From Tectiglobus diatomicola (GTDB lineage: Bacteria; Pseudomonadota; Alphaproteobacteria; Rhizobiales; Hyphomicrobiaceae), in NCBI GenBank assembly GCA_039583345.1, contig JAZDSJ010000012.1, positions 101,647-165,646 on the forward strand: 64,000 nt of DNA. The letters run 5' to 3'. Each line of letters opens with the position of its first letter. The stretch's first letter is position 1. The notes beneath the pieces were generated by a model. The model ran no database searches and had not been told where the DNA came from. It saw only the letters and a program-made list of their open reading frames with translations. Both the position numbers and the translations under genes were made by a program. Shown here one piece after another: positions 58,330-64,000 of this stretch.

Positions 58330-59190
58330 CTAATGTTTGACGCTAGCCCAAACACGACGTTTTGCAATGTAAAGTAAAACTGCTGTAATTAAAAGATAAA
58401 TCAAAACCTGCCAACCGGTTTGCTTACGTTGATTCAAAGTGGGATCTGACGTCCAGGACAGAAATGCAGCGACATCTTTAGCATACTGTTTAACGGTTGA
58501 AGGTATAGCAGTGCTTTGATATTCGATTTGATTATCACCACCTGCAAAAGGATTAGCCATAGCTATTTGATGACCAGGATAGTACTTATTGTAATTCATA
58601 CCTACAGACATTTCCATATCATCTGGAGGTTCTTTATAACCAGTGAGTACAGCAACTATGTAGTCCGCGCCACCTTCTTGATAGGCATTAAAGATATCTG
58701 ACAACATAGCAAACGGATGCCAATACCAAGAACCTGAATAGGCGGTACCTCGAGCTTTTGCGATTACTGACAAATCAGGGGGCAGAGCTCCATTATGAAT
58801 GGAACGAGCCTCTTGTTCATTGGCATAAAGCAACGGGAACTTATCGGATAACACTGCTGGACGTTTGGAAACCTCACCATCATCATTAGGAAGTGCATCA
58901 ACCTCATATTCTGCTGCAAGTGCCTTAAGTTCCTCTTCAGGAAATTCAGGTCCACCACTTTGTGCAAGATTACGAAAGGCTATCCGATTCATTCCATGGC
59001 ATGATGAACAAGCTTCGCGATAAACCTGAAAGCCGCGCTGCAATTGCGCTTTATCATATTGACCACCAATACCCGAAAATGACCATTCATTCCGTGGTAT
59101 CTCAATATGGCCACCGGCAGCAAATGCTCCAGTAGTTATTGTCACAACCGATGCTGCAACAGCAATGGAAAGCAAACATTTTTTTATCAT
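58330..59190 (-). CDS. petC: Cytochrome c1 of the bc1 complex
   Basis: 286 residues from ATG at 59190, where a signal peptide begins (MIKKCLLSIAVAASVV ... AFAA, about 1-25). The frame is open further upstream into the petB end, but that part is not signal-like. Heme attachment motif CSSCHG near 63-68 after VYREA, the axial Met in HQIAMANPF, and a C-terminal membrane anchor WQVLIYLLITAVLLYIA with a basic tail. IAMANPF differs slightly from the common IAMPPPL but keeps the Met. Transfers electrons from the Rieske centre to soluble cytochrome c. Starts 34 bases after petB. Confidence 0.95.
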   Translation of the reverse strand: MIKKCLLSIAVAASVVTITTGAFAAGGHIEIPRNEWSFSGIGGQYDKAQLQRGFQVYREACSSCHGMNRIAFRNLAQSGGPEFPEEELKALAAEYEVDALPNDDGEVSKRPAVLSDKFPLLYANEQEARSIHNGALPPDLSVIAKARGTAYSGSWYWHPFAMLSDIFNAYQEGGADYIVAVLTGYKEPPDDMEMSVGMNYNKYYPGHQIAMANPFAGGDNQIEYQSTAIPSTVKQYAKDVAAFLSWTSDPTLNQRKQTGWQVLIYLLITAVLLYIAKRRVWASVKH

Positions 59191-59224
59191 CTGCTGAAGT
59201 TTCTCCTGTTTAATGTACAGCCGG

Positions 59225-60538
59225 CTATCTTTTTTCCGGAGCCGCTGCTGCAGGCGCTGGTGCACCACCTGCACCTACCATTACCGGCACATCCTCAGAA
59301 ATTGGCTCCTTGAGAACAGCCTCTGATATAGATCTAGGTAGTTTTCTAGGAACCTCAAACACGCCAACGATCGGCATAACCAACAAAAAGTGGGCGAAAT
59401 AGTAGAAAGTAAAAACACGCGCCCAAAACACGTAAGAACCTTCTGCAGGCATCGCTCCCAAGTAACCAAGAGCAAGGCATGTGAAGGCAAATAGCCAAAA
59501 AAACGGTTTATAGAGGGGACGATATTTTGTTGAACGCACACGAGAGGTGTCTAACCAAGGGATAAATACAAGTACAACAATAGCTGAAAACATCGCAATA
59601 ACACCACCAAGCTTAGATGGTATAGCTCGCAATATTGCATAGAACGGTAAGAAATACCACTCAGGAACTATATGTGCTGGTGTAACCAACGGATCAGCAG
59701 GTATGTAATTATCTGCGTGCCCAAGATAGTCAGGAACCAAAAAGACAAACCATGCGAATAACATAACAAACACTACAAGAGCGAATAGATCCTTCATCAC
59801 AGCGAAAGGAGACATTGGAACGCCATCAGACTTGACCTTCATCTCAACACCGGTCGGATTATTTTGTCCTGACACGTGTAAAGCCCAAACATGTAATGCC
59901 ACTAAACCAAAAATTACAAAAGGTAGAAGAAAGTGCAAGCTGAAAAAGCGATTCAGCGTCGTGCCTGTAACCGAATAACCTCCCCATAACCATGTCACAA
60001 CAGAGGAACCTAAACCAGGAATTATCTCATCTAATGATGAGAACAGATTTGTAATTACTGTTACGCCCCAAAAACTCATTTGTCCCCATGGCAATGTATA
60101 TCCCAGAAAACCTGTAGCCATCATTGCAAGAAATATTAAAACACCTAGTATCCATAAGACTTCACGAGGCGCTTTATAAGACCCATAATAAAGGCCACGG
60201 AATATATGGAGATAGACTGCAATAAAAAACATAGAAGCGCCTACAGCGTGAATTGACTGTATTAGCCAACCATAGTTAACATCGCGTTTAATGCGCTGAA
60301 CAGAGTCAAATGCCAAATCGGCATGTGGGACGTAATGCATTGCTAAAACTATGCCAGTCACAATTTGTGTAACAAGACAAAACACTAAAATGCCACCAAA
60401 CGTCCACATATAGTTAAGGTTGCGAGGCGTTGGAAAATCAACGAATTGACCATGCATAAGCCTCATAATAGGTAAACGTTCATCTATCCATTTTGAAATC
60501 GAACCGTTTGGTTGGTATGTGTCATCATGTGCATTCAT
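59225..60538 (-). CDS. petB: Cytochrome b of the bc1 complex
   Basis: 437 residues from ATG at 60538; AAGGAG 11 bases upstream supports it over a GTG three codons earlier that would lie only 2 bases from that site. Eight membrane helices. Heme b ligands: His pairs in LAMHYVPHADLAF...QSIHAVGASMFFIAVYLHIFRG and FFSLHFLLPFVIFGLVALHVWALHV. Quinol oxidation site PEWYFLPFYAILRAIPSKLGG. The C-terminus carries an Ala/Pro-rich tail (PAPAAAAPEKR). Catalyses the Q cycle. Middle gene of petA-petB-petC. Confidence 0.98.
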   Translation of the reverse strand: MNAHDDTYQPNGSISKWIDERLPIMRLMHGQFVDFPTPRNLNYMWTFGGILVFCLVTQIVTGIVLAMHYVPHADLAFDSVQRIKRDVNYGWLIQSIHAVGASMFFIAVYLHIFRGLYYGSYKAPREVLWILGVLIFLAMMATGFLGYTLPWGQMSFWGVTVITNLFSSLDEIIPGLGSSVVTWLWGGYSVTGTTLNRFFSLHFLLPFVIFGLVALHVWALHVSGQNNPTGVEMKVKSDGVPMSPFAVMKDLFALVVFVMLFAWFVFLVPDYLGHADNYIPADPLVTPAHIVPEWYFLPFYAILRAIPSKLGGVIAMFSAIVVLVFIPWLDTSRVRSTKYRPLYKPFFWLFAFTCLALGYLGAMPAEGSYVFWARVFTFYYFAHFLLVMPIVGVFEVPRKLPRSISEAVLKEPISEDVPVMVGAGGAPAPAAAAPEKR

Positions 60539-60578
60539 ACTTTTCACAACTCCTTAAATCATGTCATCAAGAAATTAG

Positions 60579-61130
60579 TTACCCGATTTTTACTTTGGTA
60601 TTGGAGATGAATTGGTAAGGCGGCACATCCATATTACGGGGTGCCGGCCCCTTACGGATACGCCCTGATGTATCATAGTGTGAACCATGGCAAGGGCAAA
60701 ACCAACCGTTATAATCTCCTTTAGTGTCGCTAAGGCTTTGACCTTTTGGTATACATCCCAAATGTGTGCAAATACCTACATTAATTAACCAGTTTTCATG
60801 CCCTGCTTTTGTGCGTTCTTCATCTGTTGCAGGATCAGGAAGATCTTCTAGCGACACGCTTTTAGCTTCGTCGATTTCAGCCATAGTTCGATTGCGGATA
60901 AAAACAGGTTTGCCGCGCCACATTACAGTAATGGCTTGACCTTCAGAAATCGGAGCCAGATCAACCTCGATCGAAGCTAAAGCAAGCGCACCAGCATCTG
61001 GATTCATTTGATCAATAAAAGGCCAAAGAGCCGCAGCACCACCAACAGCAAAAAATGCTGGTCCTGCCAAAGTCATGAAATCACGCCGCGTTACATTATC
61101 ATTAGCCTGATTAGCCAATAATCCCTCCAT
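60579..61130 (-). CDS. petA: Ubiquinol-cytochrome c reductase Rieske iron-sulfur subunit
   Basis: 183 residues. The N-terminus has a twin-arginine motif, NVTRRDFMTLAG, followed by a hydrophobic helix (about 22-41) that stays as membrane anchor; export by Tat is expected. The two 2Fe-2S cluster boxes are intact: CTHLGCIP and CPCHGSHYDTSGRIRKGPAP. The segment before them (NAMAEIDEAKS-like) is normal. First gene of petABC; the Tat translocase it needs is encoded at 26.6-28.3 kb. Confidence 0.97.
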   Translation of the reverse strand: MEGLLANQANDNVTRRDFMTLAGPAFFAVGGAAALWPFIDQMNPDAGALALASIEVDLAPISEGQAITVMWRGKPVFIRNRTMAEIDEAKSVSLEDLPDPATDEERTKAGHENWLINVGICTHLGCIPKGQSLSDTKGDYNGWFCPCHGSHYDTSGRIRKGPAPRNMDVPPYQFISNTKVKIG

Positions 61131-62482
61131 TCGACAAAACGTATGCCTGCGCTACCAATGCGCAACTATACCTTCATTATTTGTATTCATCGATGATCTC
61201 GAAAGTTGCATTTAACAAGTATATAACACTTTAGCACAATATATCTCTAAGAATGCAATCTAAAGCACGCGGAATGACATGCGTTATTGTAGCACCTTAT
61301 TACATATTGTAAAAAAGTATCTTCAGAAAACCTACCTTAAATAAACACAAAAGACATGCCTAAGATACGCGAAGCAGGCTATTTTTACCAACCTTATATG
61401 TAGCGACAAATTTTTATTACTATTTTTAATTAACTTCTTGACTTAGCATAATGCAATATATCAATTCTACAGAATGACAAGTATATATACATCATCTTTG
61501 ACCGTACAAATCCTAGCTTGAACCATCCAGAGCATTTTGATAATATATCATATCAAGTCATATCAAGTCATAAAAAAATGAAGTACTCGTAAGCAAAATT
61601 GTGGGCTGGGCTAGTAATAAACTTATAGTTTACGAAACTCACTATTATGTAATAGTCTTCATAATCTTCTTGAAAATTTACACGCTTCTTGAGGCCTGCC
61701 TTGTAACGACTACGTATTTTGAGTTGACCAAAGTAAAAATTAGGCACTAGTGAAATTTAAATCTTAAATAATTAGATTTATTTGTTAACTGTCATGAGTT
61801 AGATCAAAATTCAATGGACCTGAATAAGTTTCTTCAATAATTCCTAAATAGAATAAGTCACTATGAAACATTTATGACGCAGTTTAAATAAATTTCCAAC
61901 TATTTTATATCAGCATTTTCAATTCAGAAATTTCATATCTCGCTTTAGATAGCAAATAAAAAAAATTGCCAACATTTCTCTATCTCTAACCATAATAATG
62001 ATTAAATGTTGAATCGTACTCTAAATAAACTTCTACATCGAGCCATCGCCTTGTGTGAAGCTAAGACATACGAGCTTGCGTAATATATTTGTTTAAAATG
62101 AATTCATATTTGATACTAGTGGATATTATAGTGCATTACATAAGTGGCAGAAATTTTAGTGTAGACGTAAAGTTTTTTTCTTAAATATCTTTCACCCATA
62201 TTTTACTTTGCTTCACCTATATTGAATAGAGATAAGCTTATGTGGAAAGTTATTTCATGTTTAAAATCATAGCCTATTTCAAATGAATACTAAGCAGCAG
62301 TACGCTATAAATAACCTAAATTTTAATAGATCAATTCACTAAGGTACATTCAATTGGTAATTAATTTAAACAACAGCCCAACATGATGAAGTATAATGTG
62401 ATGAGAGTTCACACAATTTGCTACAGATCGATATGAAACATATCATCTGTGATTCTTCAAACGTTAATGGAAGCCATGTGAT
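61131..62482. other. 1.35-kb AT-rich intergenic region
   Basis: Between divergent petA and the second HtrA gene. A tandem ten-base direct repeat (TATCAAGTCA twice, 61551-61570) is the only structure noticed. No gene recognised in any frame. Confidence 0.5.
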
Positions 62483-63568
62483 ATGCAGAAAATCTTTGAT
62501 CAGTATTGGCTGTTTTTTATGATCATAGTAATGCTGGGCATTTTGTTATTCACATATGGTCGAAATTATATGCTTACCGAAACAGAGCCGCGACAGATTG
62601 CGGCTCGTGGAGAGCTTGCATCCTTCGAGATTACTGCCAATAGAGTTTTCACTTCTGCCTCTACTTCTGTTGTCTACATATTTACAGAGCGCCGTGGCCT
62701 CTCCTTCTTCGGCAAAAGAGGAACTCAACAAGGTACGGGCTCTGGATTTATATGGGATTCTGCAGGACATGTAATAACAAATCACCATGTGATTGAAAAG
62801 GCCGATCGAGTTTTTGTTCGCTTTGATTCAGGAACTACAGCCCAAGCTAGTATTATTGGCAGTTCTCCAGATCACGATCTTGCTGTTCTCAAAATAAAAG
62901 GACTATCTTTTGGACTAGTTCCAATTCCTATAGGTCGCTCAGACAATTTAAGAATCGGACAAGCTGTATTTGCAATTGGTAATCCTTTCGGCCTTACTCG
63001 AAGTCTATCAACAGGGGTCGTCAGTGCATTAGGACGTCGACTTCCAACTCGTCAGGGGCGTGAAATTCCGGATGCAATTCAAACTGATGCCGCTATTAAT
63101 CCGGGTAATTCTGGCGGTCCTTTATTAGACTCGGCAGGCCGTTTAATTGGTGTTAACACCGCTATTATTTCGCGATCCGGTACATACAGCGGAATTGGAT
63201 TTGCTGTACCTGTTGATACAGTCAATAAAATTGCACCACAAATTATTTCGCGTGGCAAACCTATAAAGCCAGGGATTGGTATCCATGCCGGTTCAGATGA
63301 AATATCAGCCCGATTAGAAGTAAAAGGTATTATTATTTTAGGAGTAAAGCCAGGTAGCCCTGCCGAAAAGGCTGGCTTGATTGGAATTGACAGCGCTGCT
63401 CAACGTCTAGGCGATATCATTATCGCCGTTAATAAAGAGCCAGTTAAAACTATCGCGCAATTAGCAAATGCCTTTGAAAGAATTGGTATTGGCAAGCTAG
63501 TCCGTTTAACAATCATACGTTATGGTAAAAAGCGAGAGCTGAATATCCAACTCATTGATGTCGGATGA
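62483..63568 (+). CDS. Membrane-anchored HtrA-family serine protease with one PDZ domain (DegS-like)
   Basis: 361 residues. An N-terminal membrane anchor (about 9-24) without a cleavage site, then a trypsin-like domain at about 45-240 with triad His102 (NHHVI), Asp132 (DHDLAVL) and Ser210 (GNSGGPLLD), and a single PDZ at about 255-355. This layout matches DegS or plant/cyanobacterial-like HtrA rather than DegP. In enterobacteria DegS senses misfolded outer-membrane proteins; that role is not shown here, since no RseA-like partner is in the window. Similar one-PDZ HtrAs often precede rarA in alphaproteobacteria; the downstream end of this window shows no such gene. Confidence 0.92.
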   Translation: MQKIFDQYWLFFMIIVMLGILLFTYGRNYMLTETEPRQIAARGELASFEITANRVFTSASTSVVYIFTERRGLSFFGKRGTQQGTGSGFIWDSAGHVITNHHVIEKADRVFVRFDSGTTAQASIIGSSPDHDLAVLKIKGLSFGLVPIPIGRSDNLRIGQAVFAIGNPFGLTRSLSTGVVSALGRRLPTRQGREIPDAIQTDAAINPGNSGGPLLDSAGRLIGVNTAIISRSGTYSGIGFAVPVDTVNKIAPQIISRGKPIKPGIGIHAGSDEISARLEVKGIIILGVKPGSPAEKAGLIGIDSAAQRLGDIIIAVNKEPVKTIAQLANAFERIGIGKLVRLTIIRYGKKRELNIQLIDVG

Positions 63569-64000
63569 CTGTATTAGTAAAAACGCTTTTTTAATTTCTC
63601 TAATACTATTATTAAATAATTTTACAACTCAACTTGTCAATGTGACTATTGCTTCAGACAAGTATGAAGGCTATGACATTTTTTTGCTATAACTCTACAG
63701 ATATCTAAATGTACAAATCAGAGCTTTAGAAAGTTTTTCATACTTCTAGTCTCTATAAGATAAAGCCACGCGCAACTTTTTTAATGACTACTATTGCAGA
63801 GGATTTTTTGATCAAAATTTTCTAATTAAGTGAATAAGCTTAACCGCTACTCGATACTTAATTTTGATAATTGTATTATCCGACAGCACATTTCATTCTA
63901 CCCTAAGCCATCTCAGATCATACTTCAGTATAAAAAGACCGACATGGAACTTCACGGTAATTATTTTGTCAAATTGCAATAGTCCGGCATTGTAAACCTA
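63569..64000. other. AT-rich region to the right window edge
   Basis: About 430 bases with frequent stops. No gene recognised; any downstream gene starts beyond the window. Confidence 0.45.

Noticed and set aside
61551..61570. Tandem ten-base repeat
   Set aside because: Only two copies in AT-rich DNA; too small to call an iteron or attachment site.

Overview
The window looks like chromosome from an alphaproteobacterium, probably Rhodospirillales-like, whose genome is being reduced. Lineage evidence: the tatA-tatB-tatC-serS-surE order, the petA-petB-petC-mtnP cluster, an HvrA-type H-NS protein, an aap general amino-acid transporter, a CysG with the alphaproteobacterial style N-terminus, and rpsO-pnp. 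Reduction evidence: the DNA is AT-rich; adding up the gene features listed here gives only about 69% coding; intergenic gaps of 0.7 to 1.9 kb are common; and three protein relics sit in those gaps (guaA, scpA and a HEAT-like conserved protein). This pattern fits a long-term symbiont in mid-reduction. Candidatus Endolissoclinum, an alphaproteobacterial symbiont of tunicates, came to mind, but the species cannot be proved from the sequence alone.

Layout. 1-7.6 kb (minus strand): a rhomboid protease cut by the window edge, tRNA-Gly(TCC), hisC-tyrA, and rpsO-pnp with a long hairpin between them. 7.9-8.4 kb: rnpB (RNase P RNA) on the plus strand, with a plausible promoter. 9.6-19.4 kb: widely spaced single genes (dusA, an scpA relic, a CPBP protease, thyA convergent with glmM, an H-NS-like protein, leuD, glpX). 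19.9-28.3 kb (minus strand): an AmiC-type amidase, then the block tatABC-serS-surE followed 24 bp later by an 887-residue protein with about 30 copies of a 12-residue repeat. 28.9-30.9 kb: guaA and HEAT-like pseudogenes. 32.1-39.6 kb (plus strand): the core mraY-murD-ftsW-murG-murC-murB of the division and cell-wall cluster, without its usual flanks. 40.4-46.6 kb: a DegP-type protease, pepN, and a histidine-kinase-like protein without a recognisable ATPase. 46.7-52.0 kb (minus strand): pyrE and the aap transporter in the order P-J-Q-M. 52.3-64 kb: an unknown membrane-anchored protein, cysG, an L,D-transpeptidase, mtnP, petCBA, and a second membrane-anchored HtrA protease.

How it fits together. 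The retained genes serve peptidoglycan synthesis and remodelling (glmM, mraY, murD/G/C/B, ftsW, amidase, L,D-transpeptidase), envelope protein quality control (two HtrA proteases), aerobic respiration (the bc1 complex, whose Rieske subunit has a twin-arginine signal and so would depend on the tatABC genes here), amino-acid synthesis and uptake (tyrA, hisC, leuD, aap), nucleotide synthesis and salvage (thyA, pyrE, mtnP) and RNA metabolism (pnp, rnpB, dusA, tRNA-Gly). The loss of guaA suggests dependence on guanine or guanosine salvage unless another copy exists outside the window. The most unusual intact gene is the 12-residue-repeat membrane protein downstream of surE.
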